Shown piece by piece: positions 10,101-25,100 of a stretch of DNA of 64,000 nt. The position numbers and the translations under genes were made by a program. Location of the stretch: contig OX637399.1 of NCBI GenBank assembly GCA_951799425.1, positions 16,236,501 to 16,300,500 on the forward strand, read 5' to 3'. Numbering within the stretch: position 1 is the stretch's first letter; the number at the start of each line of letters is the position of its first letter. The stretch is from Ilex aquifolium. Taxonomy: Eukaryota > Streptophyta > Magnoliopsida > Aquifoliales > Aquifoliaceae. Under the pieces are notes generated by a model that worked only from the letters and a program-made list of their open reading frames with translations, did not search any database and had not been told where the DNA came from.

Positions 10101-13100
10101 TTGATATGTTCATGACTAGAAGAGACTAAATAACCAAATGGCAATGATGCTCAGATTGCGAGGGTCCTCAGATTGTGGTAATGCTCAAATTGCAAGATGC
10201 TCTGCCAGGAATTTGATTCATCACTAGTTAGGAAGCACGGATACGAACATAGGTGGCACATTTGATACGATATGAATACGGGGATATGATAAAGTTAAAA
10301 AATATAGAACATGGGTACGACAAGGATACTACTATTAAAATAATATAATATATTTTTAAAATAATAATAGATCTGTAATATATTAAAAATAAAGCATATA
10401 TTATAACAATATTAATAATAAGACCTAATAAATATTATTTTTTTTATTAAAATTAAAATAGATCAAATTAAATATCCACTATTTTCATTAAACATCGTTG
10501 CATCTATTAACATTCATAATACATGAGTTATATAACAAAAAATATGTTAAAAAAAGTAAAAATACACTCCTTTTAATAGTTGAAAGTTATTTTTTTAATA
10601 AAAAAATTCTTGACTGTGTCCTGGTCGTGTCCGATTGAGTTCACTATTCAGAACACTTCTAACCGTGTCGGACACGTATCCGACACTGCCACGGCACCCT
10701 TGTGGGAAGTATCTGTGCTTCCTAGATCATTAGCAAATCATTAAAAATTTGATAAATATAGATATGGCATGGCTATAGCAAAACATACTAACATTGGATG
10801 ACTCATCAATTCAAAGCATCAAAATCATCAACGATGTCATCCATGCAAATACCTGCTCCTTGTTATCTATCCCAATCAGACTTGATTGGTCGAATGGTAG
10901 TGTGTGCGATTAAAGTGTCAAATCATAAAAAATAGTGTGCAATTTGCAAGTGTGCAAAATAAATGCGAAAATAAGAACATCTACAACAAAAGCAATTTGT
11001 TGACATGAAAAGCTTGCTCGGGAAAAATCGTAGAACGGATCTTAGTTCACCTAGAGCCTAATCCATCATTGCAAATTCAGTTTACAAGTACTAGAATTTT
11101 ATACCTCAATCAATCCACATGGTTAGATGCTCCTTCCTGATATAAATCTCTCCCTGATTCACCCACTGAAGTCTTAAGTAACTTCACTTGGATGTGCTCA
11201 CCGCAATGAACTGTCAAGACCTTGAACAATCTTCAAGGATCCTCTCCCAAGATTCTCGGTATGTATACACTAATATGAGTTTCGTAGAATACCAAGCTAG
11301 ATCTTCTTTAATGTGTGAGGATGAATTGGAAGAATCAAGATGATTTGGCGATTTGGATCTCAGGGATCTAGGGTTGTTCTTGGCTCTCTCAAGGTTTAAG
11401 AGGCTGATTTTTGGCTTTTAAGAGAGTTACCTATTTATAGGTTTGCAATTAGGTTTGTCTTGGAGTCCAAGTAAACACAAATTCGCGAATCATTGCTCGT
11501 GCTGTAAGACAGCGGTGGGACGACAATTGGCACTGGAATGAAAAAATGGTTCAAACTAGTCATCTTGAGTAGAAACCGTTGAGCAGTCTGCGGGTCGCAC
11601 GAGTGGCCTACAAGCGGCCAGAGGGTGATCTCTGTTACCCAACTCGTCGCCCTTTTTAAATTTTTTCCTAAGTGTTCAGGGACGTCGAACACCAGAGTAG
11701 ACGGTCCCTACTAGTTTTTAAGCTACAAACTAAGCAATAACTTGACCAATTGAGCACTAAGGAGTGTTGCTCAAATAGAATCAGATTTATGACGCATCCT
11801 ATGTTTTCAAAATACATTTTGATGTTTAGATAATCTTTTTCATGAAAGCCTAAGAGTCATTCACAAATATTCCTAAATCCATTTCAATGAACCTAATTAG
11901 CCAAAGTCTAAAATTAAACTAAGGGGTTCTTAGGTATTTATGTCATTATCTTTGTCCTAAACTCTGGAAGGTGCACTAAAGATCGTTTGATACGACTTTG
12001 AAGCTTAAATTCCTTTCTTCCTTGAAGCTTTTAGAACTTGATCTTTGAAGCAACATGACCATGGGCTTAGATTGAGATTTACAACAAGACTTCATGAAAT
12101 TAGTTAATTACAATCAATTTTCTATCAATTTCCCCCATTGGCAATTTCGTGACAAAATAAAAGAGTAAGAAATTTAATATTATAACTCGAAAATCACAAA
12201 GAATAAAGATAATTTTAAAACGATTTCAACACTCTAAGTAAAAATTATAAAACGGTCTCAACACTCAAATACAAGCCTCACAATCTCAATCTATGTACAA
12301 AAGTTGTTTTTAATGTTGCTTTGAAGATTATATTCCAACACACATAACAACTCAACCAATACATCATGAAAAAATTGTATATGTAAATGACATAATACCA
12401 AGAGAAGCAACAAGCCATTTTGATGTTAGATACGTCGTGAATTCTTCAAAACATAGAGGAGGATGTACAATTTTTTATTTTAATATATGCCTTCTCTTTT
12501 CGAGTTTACATAAAATACAAAACATCAACAAAATTCTATCTAATTTTGAAGACGAGTGTTTTTCAAGTATTATCTACTATTACATGTCAAAAGAATATAA
12601 AAAAATGAGTTAGTTATACTATAATCTTAAAAACAAATACTTGTAAACAAATCAACTAGTTAAATGTGGTTCTGATTCCTGTAATTGATCACGCTCATTT
12701 TATGGATTTATCATAATGAGACGATATCACATCTTTTTAAAGGTAAATTTTTTTAATTTTGCTTATTACTATTAAAAGAATTATTGAAAATTGTAATTTT
12801 AAAGTTGTTAAATAATAGTAAAATATAAAATATATTTTATTATAGACGTATCTTGACTGTACCCGTATCCTGTTTTTTTAAGTATTGTCGTATCGCAGTA
12901 TCCATATTGTATCGTACCCATATTACGTATCTGTACCCGTGCTTTCTAAGTTTCAATTAGAACGATTGTATTTGACTAAAAAAAAAAAATTAGAACGATT
13001 GTGAATTCTGTACTTTACAAATTATGCTTCTCAAAACGTGTGTAACATAGCTCTATGAGCTTTACATATGAGCAATGACATTAAGTATATAGTACTCTCA

Positions 13101-16100
13101 ACAATTCAAATGCATTTGACACTAGCCATTACTACTTTTGCTGCCTCACCTTTTTATATTTGGTCATATTGAGTTCTTTTCTCACAGACTATTTAGCATC
13201 ATTTAAGGGATTGGGGCTTAACTAACTTTTAGATATATGTTCACCTATCACCAACACTTGAGTCATGTAAGGTTGTTAATCACTCAATCTAGCAAGACTC
13301 CACGTAGATGAAGGTGATTGGTAAGACGTGCACTTGGTTTTATGAATTTTCACAAACACTAACACTATTCAAGCACACTAGGGTGAAAGAGACTTGGTTT
13401 AAAGATAAAGCACTAACTTAGATCACATGGAAAGAAAGCGAGGGCGAGAGCACAAAAGAGCAAAAATTCAAAAATTTCTTAGAGCGAGAGTGTCTTGAGG
13501 GCGTCAATACTATATTCATATATACAAATTTACATTATTTAAAATGGAAAATTTCATCCACACTCCATGTAGTAGGTCTAAATTCAATGACACCCCTTCC
13601 CGATTTTGAAACTACACTGCACCTCCTTCTGGTTTATACTGTCGAATCATGGACACTCCCTAATAGTAACATCCGTCTCTGATAGTAGATAAAGTGCACG
13701 ATTTGACTACCTATTCTTTGACAGTAAAAGAATATACAAACTGAGTGCAGAGTCCCGTATATATAGCCAAATAAAAGTACAAAATGACTTGAACATCCCT
13801 CTAGTCTAGGCAGGACATAAAAGTTATAGTAAGGGAAAAAAGAGAAAAACTTAATAAACTAGACTATAACTCCAACACTCCCCTTCAAGCTAGGTGCAAA
13901 AATATCAATTAAGCCAAGCTTGACAATGGAGTCCTAGAGAATGGATAGAGTAATAGGTTTGATAAAAACATACGTAACCTGATCACTGGTCCCTGTAAAC
14001 GATGGGGTGACAATACCACAACTAACCTTCTCCTGAAAAAAGTGAACATTGATCTTTATATGCTTCATCCTCTCGTGTAGTATAGATTCAGAAGCAAACT
14101 GAATAGCAGATCGGTTCTAACAATACAATGTGGATGGAAAAGTCACTGGAAATCCCAACTTGCCAAGAATCAATGCTAGCCAGATAATCTCACGTGCCAA
14201 GTGTCAGTGTCAGTGCTTGATCCTCTGCCTTTACTGATGAGAAGGAGATAACTGCCTATTTATTGCTCTTCCAATAGATAAGATGAGTCCCTCGAAAAGT
14301 ACAAAAGTTCGTAGTAGATCGATCGTCACATGCTCTCCCATAATTTGAATCTGAATAACTGGCTAGAGAATCGGTCTGAGATCCTGATGCATAGAACAAC
14401 CCAAGTTCAGGACAAGACTTGAGGTACTGAAGGATATGATAAACTGCATCCAAATGAGACCGACACGGCTTGTGCATGAACTGACTAACTCGGCTGATAG
14501 CAAATGAAATATTTGGCTTAGTGTTAGCTAGGTAGATAAATCTATCTACCAACTACTAATAAACAGTCGGATCTCTTAACTTTTCACCTTCAGTAGTAAG
14601 CTTCAGGTTTGGAATCACGGGTGATGATGCCGGTTTGCACTCCAGCATCCTAGTGTCCGAGAGAAGATCTAGAACGTACTTCATCTGAGAAAGAACAATA
14701 CCTTGCTACGGGCAACCTCAATTCCAAGAAAGTATCACAGAAATCCAAGGTCCTTCGCATCGAAGGCCTTCCCAAGGTCAACCTTGACCTATGCAGTCCA
14801 AGAAACATCATCTCCAGTAATAATAATATCATCCATATATACCAAAAGAATGACACACTGTATAGAAGTATTCCGTTGAATAAAACATGTATGATCATAA
14901 TGACACCTGGTGAACCCTAAACGTACAACTACACCACTAAACCAAGAGAATTAGGCTCGTGGTGACTGTTTTAGTTCATAAAGAGACTTACGCAATTGAC
15001 ATACCTTCTCAGCATACTCCCCTTCACCACGAAAGCCCGATGGTGCATCTATATAAATAGTCTCGTCCAGATCACCGTGAAGAAACGCATTCTTCACATC
15101 CAACTGATGAAGGGATCAAGAGTACGAGGTAGCTAGATAAATAATCAATTGAACTGTAGTCAATTTTGCCACGAGGGCAAAGGTAGCACTAAAATCATGA
15201 CCTAGTGCCTGAGTAAAGTCATTCGCCACAAGCCTAGTCTTGTGTCGATCAATAGTACCATCCGCAAGAAACTTCAGGGTGTAAAACCAGCGACAGCCAA
15301 CAGACTTTACCCATGAAGGTAAAAAGACAAGATCCCATGTATGATTACGTTGAAGAGTGTCCATCTCCGTCTGCATGGCAAAGACCCACTGGGGCTCTCG
15401 CATAGCCTTTGAAATAGAGCGAGGAATCGGCGTATCTTATAAGGCCATACTATAAGCTCGAAATGTAGCAGACAGATCACCATAAGAAACATAACTAGAG
15501 ATCGGATATAAAGTCCTGGCGGCTCAATCACAACGAATAACTAGACGGCAACCACACTGCGGATAACGACGCCCTAAATCATCATCCTCCACCACTGACA
15601 AAGTCTCATCTCGTAAAGTGATTGGCTCACAACCTGTAATCTCATCAGTGCTAATTGTAGGTGCATCAATATGTACAACGAATTGAGAAATATTATCTGC
15701 ATTGCCTGAGGTAGAGGGGATATCAGCAGGGGGATGAGAGCGAGGGCGACAAACATCTAGACTATGATACCTACGGCGTCTGATAGAATCATAACATCGA
15801 TACCCCTTACATTGATGACAATAGCTCACAAAGACGCAACGAATCGTTTTATCATCAAGCTTATGGTGAGTAGAAGACCGATCCTGAACAAAACAAGTAC
15901 AACCAAAAACACGAAGGGGGATTGGAAAAAATGTTCGCTCAAGGAATAAGCCTTGTAAGAGAGCCCTATGTTGAAGAACACGACTCGGTGTACGATTGCA
16001 CAGAAAGGTAGAAATCAAAACAACAAAATGCCAATAAGATTTTGGCACCCCCATACTTCTAATCATACAACGTACCATCCCTATCAGACTCCTATTTTTT

Positions 16101-19100
16101 TTTTTCAACAACTCTATTTTGATTAAGAGTATATGTGTAAGTGAGCTGTTGAAGGATACCCAGAGAAGAAAGGTGAGACACTAAGGCATCAGACACATTC
16201 TTTGGCATTATCCGAACGAAGAGTAAGAATAATGACATGAAATTGTGTATTAATCATCTGTAGAAATTGAGTGATGACCTGGAGTACATCAGACTTCCTA
16301 TGTAAAATGTAGACCCAAGTACAACGGGTATGGTCATCTATAAATGTCACATAATATCGGGCACCTGACAGAGCAGTAAACAGGGGAGGGTCCCCAAATA
16401 TTAGAGTGCATTAGGTCAAATGGTCTGGGTGATTGGTGCATGCGAGGAATATAACTGGTCCTAACATGTTTAGATAGGGAACATATAACACAGTCAAGTT
16501 TACCACTAATACAAGCATTCCTCAAAGCAGGAGTCAGCATACATAAATATTTAAAATTTGTATGCCCAAAACGGTTAAACCACAACTGAATTGTTTGTGA
16601 CGAAAAATCATAAAGACAAGTACTAGGTAAAATACTAGCATGCAAGTTAGGAACAAATAAAGATAAAACAGGTGCAAGTGATGAAACTGGAGGTGGATCG
16701 CCTAGATAATATAGTTCGTCTCTTTCATGTCCCCTGATAATTATCTTCCTGGTATTTAGGTCCTACAAATAACACGAATCAGATAAGAACACAACTGCAC
16801 AGTGAAAATCTCTGGTTAACTAATGTACAGATAATAGATTCATTGCCAATTTTAGTGCATGAAAAACCGAACGTAATGTAAAGCCATCTAGAAGTTGGAT
16901 TGTATCCTTATAATAGGGGCATGTCTCTCATCTGCTCATTGATCCTGTGTATATAACTGCTCGTCAAAGTGGTGAACTAATGAGCCTCACCTGTCATGTG
17001 ACCATTCGCACCCGAGTCCAGCATCCAAAGGGGAGACGGACTGGTGCAAGAATGAAAGGCATGAGGTATATCTGTAGTAGTCGCAGCAGCAATAGTCGGA
17101 CCCTAAGAAGTCAAGGAAGGCATAAGTATATCCAATCGGGAAGTGATAGCATCCATATAACTTAGTCAAGGAGGAGCAATCGTAGCAGGAGGAGGAGCAG
17201 CAGTAGTAGGTGGTGGTCTCTTAGCAATAGCAACAGCACGGTCTCGAGGTGGCTTAAGCTCCGGATGGAGCTTCTAGCAAGCAACCCTAAGATGTCCTGG
17301 TTGACCACAATAATCACATTAATGAGAATCCCTTGTTTGTGCTGAGTTGGGCGCCCTATCTAAGCTGGTCAGGACACTGTCCACCCCTGGCTAAGGGTCC
17401 TGAGCGTGATCCGGTAGCAGCTGCAAGGGTCATCTGGTCAGCATGAGGAGTCAAGGTCGTAACTGGAAGTGATGCAATACGGACGCGGCGCTCATGCTGC
17501 TCAATCATCGCTTACACTTCATAAAGAGACGAAATCCTCATCATCGATAAGATCTGAGAACGAGGTCCCTCAAGCTCATCACGAAGTCCCATAAGGAACT
17601 TATGAATCCTATCCTCCTACTTTCAAGTATGCATGAATGTTGCTCCCTCGGGCCCTATCCTCGAAATAGCAACAAGGGGGCGTAGAGTCTCATACTCAAG
17701 TCAGCGCTGAGTGAAATAGTCATAATAATCTTAAACCGTCATATCTCCTTATTAACCATATGAGAGCTCTTGAGAAACCTCATAAACACGAACTCCACGT
17801 CTTGATTGGGAATAGATTTCTGATAATGCACTCCATAACTTCGGAACAGAGCTATGAAACTGATGAATCTTGCAAACAGATGGCTCAATTGAGCCAAATA
17901 ACCATCCAAGAATAGCGCAGTTCTCAAATAACCACGCAGAATATCTAGGGTTGTCATCAGGTGGCTTTGGGTGCGACCCCGTCAGCCAACCAAGCTTCCC
18001 ACGCCCTAAGAAAAGCTTGAAGTAGTGTGACCATTAAGCAAAGTTGCGGTCATTCAACAACTGTGTCGTAACCTTTTGAGAGATCATACCCAACATTGCC
18101 AGTAATGCATCTGTGTCAGTAGGTACTGTATACTGGTCAAACATAAAAATGAAAGAGGTAGTCCCTGCAGAAGTCGGCGGTACATTCTAAGTGGGGTCGC
18201 AAGTCCCTCTATAGTGGCTATAACAATAACAATACTTTGGCAACCGTGATAAAAAATACTCTGAAAATAAATAGAGGGATAAAACAAGGGAGAACAATAT
18301 ACCTCCAGTTGAACAGTAGCGAAAGATAAAGAAGGTCCAGAAAGCTCCTAAATAACCAGGTCGTGGTGCCAAGAAATCCAATAAATATATAAATGTGATC
18401 TACTGCATCAAAAATAGATTAATAAAAGAGGAGATCCGACCCCTCCTAAAAGTCCCTAGATGCTTTAACCCTAGGGAAAAGAATACCCAGCATTGCGAAG
18501 AAGAGGAGCACAAAGGCATGGGCGAAACACGAAGTCGAAAGGCGCTGGCGAAAGGCACTGGGTGTTGGAGATGCTGGGCTGGACTGGTTAGGCTAGTGCT
18601 GGTGCGGTGGTTAAGCTAGTGCTTGCAGCACTAGTTTTGGGCAGCGGAGGTGTGGGTGCTGATGGGCGGCGGGTAGAGCCGTTTAGGGTTATGGTTAGGA
18701 AAGGCGAAGGGATTAGTGGTAAGTAGGTTAGGGTTTAGGTTCTGATACCAACAAGAATTCTTTGAGAGTAAAAGGATACACAAACTGAGTGCAGAGCCCT
18801 GTATATGTAGTCAAAATAAGAGTACAAAATGACCTGAACATCCCTCTAGTCTAGGTAAGACACAAAAGTAATAGTAAGGGTAAAAAATAAAAAACTTAAT
18901 AAACTAGACTATAACTCCAACACTTTGAAAATGTCAAAATTACCCTTTGTTATGTTTAATAGAGTAAAATGCCAAAATAAAATCATTCAAGGTCAAAAAT
19001 ACATACAAACAAAACAAAGGGTAATTTTGTTTGTATATATATATATGACATTTTACCAAAAAATAAGGTTAATTATAGTCATTTTTAATTGCTCTCAATG

Positions 19101-22100
19101 AATTTTTATCATTTTAAAGCGTTGTATGATATTGTTATAAATATCACCGAGAATATATATATATATATATAATCGAATTTTTTAGCTAAAAAGTTTAGTC
19201 ATCATATTATCACTCACTTAGTTACTTAATCTAATTTTTATAAATTTTATAGTTAAAAATGTTTTATCTACGATAAAAATTACATTCGATAAAGTCAATG
19301 TCAAAGTCCCACTCATTTTCAACTCATGTACTATTGTCTGTCCTCTCTTCACACATCACCCTTCACATATCAAATTTAAATATTATTTGATAAAATTTAA
19401 TGTTAATTGAATAAATTTGAATGTTGTTTAGATGAAATTGAATATTAATTTGGTATTAAATTAAAGAAATGACATTAATTTGATGAGGTTAAATGTTAAA
19501 TTAATGAAATTTGATATCCTGTTTAATTTAATATAATTAAATTTTAATTTGATAAAATTGAATGTCAATTTGGTGTTGATTTGATGAAATTAAATAATAA
19601 TTTAGTGCTAAATTAAAGATATAATATTAATTTGATTAATTAAATATCAATTTTGTGTTGATTTGATGAGATCGAATATTAATTTAGTTTAAATTAAAGA
19701 AAAGACATTAATTTGAAAAAATTAAATATTAAATTGATGACCATGAAGGTTAATACAATAGAACTAAAAGGAAGTGCAATGAAATTTTAGAATCGGGAGG
19801 GGGTGTCGTTAAAGTTGGGCTTATTTACAGGGGCATGGATGAAATTTACCCTATAAAATACGAAGGGTATTTCTGTAAAACAATGCTCGCAGTTAACGTC
19901 GTAAGTAAACAATAACTGATAGAGGGTGTCAATGAAATTTTAGAATCAGGAGGGAGTATCATTGAATTTAGACTTAACTACAGGGTGTGTGGATGATTTT
20001 TTCTATTTAAAAACTATTAAAAATAAATTTTTAAAAATTTAAATTTAATATACAAATATATGAAAAATTATTTAAGTTTTATTAACTATTTATTTGATTT
20101 TTAAATTTCACACAAAATAAGGATGGAAACCCATCAAAGAAAAAGGCTTAAGGGAGGAATAAGGCTTATTCGTGTACTATGGATATGAATCCCACATCGA
20201 CAATAGAGGACAATTGAAGGCTACTAATGGCCTATAAAACCAGTGGCCCTCTAGTAGGTTTGATGCCTTAGCGTGTGACTTCTAGTCGGAGAAGCTTTTA
20301 AATGAAGGCTAGTACAGTTGGATTAAGTTGTTGGTACGAGTTGAGTTTGAAACCTTGGCTGAGTGCGAATCGCGAGTTGAATTCATTAAAATGGGAGCGC
20401 TTTTTTAGATGAATTCGCTCTCAATTCGCAAATTCATGCGCGGAGCTTGAGAACGTGAGTAGGAATAGGCGAATCATGTGACTTAGCTTATAACCACTAA
20501 GTTTTCTATCCCTTAATATGATTCATAGTAATGTACTCAAACTTTGATTTAACGGTGAAGAAGTTTCTATCCGAACCAAAGTGTGATTACCATGATAAAC
20601 AACAATAATGACAATAGAAAATATTTTTGCTTTTTTCATTTTTTTTTATTTTTCAAAAAAAAAATAACATCAAAACATAAAAATGTGCATATAAAATTAG
20701 CAATACAGTAACAAGGGAAAAATAAAGTAACTACAAGTAAATCCTAAAAAATGTCAAACTAAACATCAAAAGCTCTTTTTGGATTTTCTTTTTCTATTTT
20801 TTGTGTTTTTCATATAATGAAAAGTAAAGTAAGTAAAACAAAAAAAAATATTTACAATACATAAACCTAGGATGTAATTCATGAATGTTACTTGGATCGT
20901 CGGTCGCTTTGGTACGTGATACGAGTACGGGTATACGGTACGATGAGGGTATACTTAGCTGGTACGGTATTTTGGGTCACAATTTATTTTAAAACTCTTA
21001 TCTAGATTGTTTTATCACTATATAACATTATATATCATAGAACATTTATAAACTTTAAGTTAGTTACCATTTATTTTATAGTTGTGTTCGATTTCTATTA
21101 TCTAAAATAATATTAATTATGAATCTATATACATATAGTTAGTTAATATGTATTTTATATTTGTGCTACGTATACAATTTGGGATCGTACATTTTGGTGA
21201 TCTGGATCGCGAACTTACCCTGTTTGGGATCTATGTACCCAAATCGTGGATCGTTAGGGATTTAGTGAATTTTGGTAACTCTGTTCATGACTATGCACCT
21301 AGGTATGCACTCTCATCTCATCTACTTCTTAAGTGACTCAAGGTCTTCACTCCATATCCACATTTGTTTTCCCTTCCAATATCTCGGGTTATTTCAGGAA
21401 ATGGGTGGAGGACTCACTCTATTCTCAGAAGTTTCTAAATCAATTTTAATCTTGGGAGTAGAAGGAGTCTTTTTTAACCTAAGTAGTGAGCCTTTAGGTG
21501 GGAAAAAATTCCTAGGCTTCGACTCACCCATAAGCTTCATAAGGCTCAACACTTAATCATTTAAAGCCTTGAATTGGTTTGCTAGGCGAGTGAGTTTTTT
21601 GTTCATGACATCCCTATTGTACATGCAATGTGTACTATAGTGACAGTGTTCTCCACAAGTGAAACAAACAAATTGTTTGGCATAGGGTTCCGTAACAACA
21701 ACTTTCTTTAAGCTTTGTAAGTTTCTACCCTTGTTCTCAATTTTAGCCATTGTAGGATTATTGTTCACTCACGGGAGGGATGAGTTTGCATTACCCTTCA
21801 CAAATACAGTCTTGGAATGAGTGGTGGTGGTGTGATCATTTGTGTACCGTAGGAATCTTTTGTCATCAACAATTTTCCCTATGGACAACATTTTATCAAG
21901 CTTTTCGAATCCTAGGAATAGTTGTTTGGAGAGTTCTTGCGACTCTCGAAGGTATCTATCAAGTTTGACCAACTTAAACTCTAGACCTTAGTCCCATAAT
22001 TTGTCTAAACTGCCAATGCTCTGGTGCTCGTCTGGTGCTCGAATTCGTGCTCTCATTTTATAAAATTCGCGGATTCAATTTTTTATACGAATTCGACTAA

Positions 22101-25100
22101 TTTGCGCACTTACTTATATGCTTACTTATTACTACTCAAATATTTATTTAAAAAGTACTGGCTCATCCCTAACGATACATATCAAACTAATATTTGTAAA
22201 CTATAATTGCTATTTTAGGACCTTATAATCAACATATATTTAAAAATTAAATAGTTTATTTCATAGTTGTGCATGAAATTTAATTTAACTTTTTTGGGGT
22301 GAATGTGTGTCGGTATGCATATAATATAATGCTCTCAAAGTGCTCTCGCTCTTAATTTTTTTTTTTGAATTTTGCCGCTTTTTTGCTCCCACTTCCGCCC
22401 CCGCCCCCGCCCTAGCTCTTGCTCCTACTCTTGCTCTATGTGATCTAGCTCTAGACCCTTCTTGGACTCTACTAGTCCATGACACTCTCTCCAAAATGTT
22501 CAACTTGTCCATTGAGGAATTATTTTCCTCTTTAAGCCCACAAATATGTGCTTTCGACTTCACTAAATCCACAAGGAGTGCTTTCTTTTTTTTCTTCACT
22601 CGTGTTGAGCCTCGCGCTCAATGATAACACTCTCTTTGTTTGCTTTAATAACTCTATATATAATTGATCATAAGCATCATAGATATCCTCAACATTTTGT
22701 GTCTTATTCTCAGTCGTTAAGACTTCAACTTTCAAGTCATCTACCACGATGGTAAGACTTGATTCCCCCTCTCTCTGTCTCTCTCTCAACTTTACTACTT
22801 GAAGTTTCACTCGGGAGGGGGAGGGGGGGAGTGTGAGCTTACAAACACTGTAAAATTCTCATCTTCTTGAGAAGAAGAATCCTCACTCGAGTGGACTCAA
22901 ACTCATAGTCACTCAATTTGGCCTTCATGCCCTTCCTCATTTCTTTGAGCACATCTTTTCTCTTCCTATTAGGACATTCCGTAGCCACATGTCCATATCC
23001 TTGACACTCGTAGCATTGAAATCTTTTTCCCTTCTTTCCATCCCCTTGTTGAGATTTCTTTCTCCCATTGTTCTCTCTTCCTTCCTTGAGAGTTCTAGGT
23101 CTACTCGACTTGCCCTTCGACCCCAAGGAGTCAACACCTCTAGCCTTGAAATACTTATTAAAATTTTTCGCAAGAAAAGTTTAGGTCCTCATGTCCTAAG
23201 TGGTAACTTGGATTCATCTCCCTCTTCTCGTATTGAGCCTAAGGCTATACCCTCAATTTCTTGGGTTGTAGGATATTCATCTCAAAAGTCAAGATAGACC
23301 CTACAAGGTCTTCCACAGACACTCCCTCCAAGTTAACGTCGGTTTCTAAGGCCGTTGTCTTTACTTGAAACCTCTCCGATATAGATCTCAATAGCTTCTA
23401 TTTAATTGCGGAGTCTTCATATTTAAAATCTAAGGCAGAGGATGAATTGACAATGTCACTTAATTTAGCATTCAAGTCACTAAAAGTTTCATCCCCTTGC
23501 ATCTTCAAGTCTCAAACCAGGAGGTGTAGCGTTGAAATCGAGACATCTTCACTAAGGGTGTACCTTCGTGAGAGATTTTTAAGATGTCCCAAGCCTCTTT
23601 GAAGGTCTTGCTATTGGAGATCCTTCGAAACTCGTTGGGTGAGACGGCATTGAATATCACATTCAAGCCTTTCGAGTTCCACACCGCAGACTCGTACTCG
23701 GTTTTGGTCCAAGTGCTTAGTGGTTTAGGTTCGGTCAAGGTGTCGGTCTCCTTGATAGTAGTCATCGTTGGAGCTGTTCAACCTTCTAGCATTGAAAACC
23801 ATACTCTCTCGTCGATCGACTTTAGAAAACCTCTCATTTGAGTCTTCCAATATGCACAATTAGTTCTGTCAAAGAGTGATGGTATCGTAACTAACCCGTC
23901 ATCTATTTGAAAATTCATTGTAGACTAACCAATAGTTACAACGAATCTCAATCAACAAAAACTAGGTTAAGTAAGCAAAAATAAAATATTCTTACAATGT
24001 GCCTACGTGGAATTCACTGGTAACCTCGCTCTGATACTAATTGGAAAATACATTTCACGTGAAGGATCTTCCCACTCAATTATACACAAGGAATCACACG
24101 TACAGCCTAGAGAGAGGGTGAGTAAGTTTATGAAAATTAAGGCTCAGACAACCACTAATTTAAACCTAATCAACCACAATTACCAATTAATCAATTAACC
24201 CTATGAATTTTTACCGACAAGAACTACCCGCCATGTGAATGAATTGATGATATATATATACAATTAACAAGCCCAACACTCCAATCAATCAACCAATTTG
24301 CTCAACACTAGTTTGCTCTTTTTGTGCCCAGTCCATTTTTCAACTTCCCGGGAGCACTAGAGAGTAATATCTACTCTTCTTAAACCAAGACACTTTTTCA
24401 ACTTCCTAAATACCAAGGAGTGTACCTAAAAAGCCTCTATACCATAATCATTTCAAAACATGTTTTTAAAAACACGCTAAAGTTTCAAAAAATGTTTTTA
24501 CACAAAAAACACCAAAGTCGTGTTGTGGATCTAATAAGCATACTCTAAATCCATTTTAACAACCTAAGTTAAAACAAACTAAGACAATTCAGTATTTAGG
24601 TCATCGAACCTCACCTAAGCTTGATGGGATCCAAGAAGTCTTCTTCATTTCGCAATGTAGCTTGATCTTCTTCACCGCATCTTGCTTTGGTCTTTAATCT
24701 TCATAAGCATCTTTACCATGGATTTAGTTGAGATATAAAAATATAAAGTGACCAAATGGAATTTGCCAATTGCAATTAATTTTATAATAGGAGTGAATAG
24801 GTTTTAAGCACTCGATGCGAAAACTATGCCCAATTTAAAACCTAATTCACTCAGTTGTTAATTAAGTGGTCAATTAATGTTCAAAACCCCTCAATTAGAT
24901 GTACAAACACTTGGATATATGGGTGAATGGATGGATGAATGCAAAATACCCAAATTCAACAGTCAAACACAGTGCTCAATCCACCAACCTTATTTATCCC
25001 TCAGAAGTCTTTCCACCAATTCAACTACCACAACATGATAAAATTAATAAATCAATCATTCAAGCATATTATCAAACACATGGTGAGTGTAAAAATTGCA

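Larger units (their letters stand above)
13713..18922 (-). mobile_element. Ty1/Copia retrotransposon nested in the MULE
   Basis: Two direct LTRs of about 165 bp (13713-13877 and 18757-18922) differ at roughly one base in ten. A primer-binding site in reverse complement (GGTTCTGATACCA, 18738-18750) lies next to the right LTR, so the element reads on the minus strand. In that direction gag, knuckle, protease, integrase, RT and RNase H are recognisable but broken by many stops and frameshifts. I did not find a convincing target duplication; CTTTG follows the right LTR and also occurs at the left end, but inside shared LTR text. Confidence 0.85.
13545..20003. mobile_element. Mutator-like (MULE) element carrying a nested Copia
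   Basis: Inverted ends of roughly 50-60 bp pair 13545 onward with the sequence ending at 20003. They share CATCCACAC, a TGTAGT core and TCTAAATTCAATGA. A perfect 9-bp duplication TATTTAAAA flanks them (13536-13544 and 20004-20012), the target size of Mutator-type elements. No transposase was recognised. Most of the interior is a Copia element (13713-18922). A second right-end-like copy at 19771-19852 suggests an older or tandem end. This is a non-autonomous MULE-type element sitting in the EGY intron. Confidence 0.75.

Noticed and set aside
13716..18927. CTTTG as target duplication of the nested Copia
   Set aside because: CTTTG at the left also lies inside sequence shared by both LTRs, so it is not a clean flank.
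20180..20300. CCCACATCGA / GGCCTATAAA text as a Cassandra-type TRIM
   Set aside because: No second LTR, primer site or 5S-like box could be found around it.
22370..22620. CGCCCCCGCCC-rich stretch as a CpG promoter
   Set aside because: It falls inside the low-complexity part of the minus-strand SIRE-like gag.
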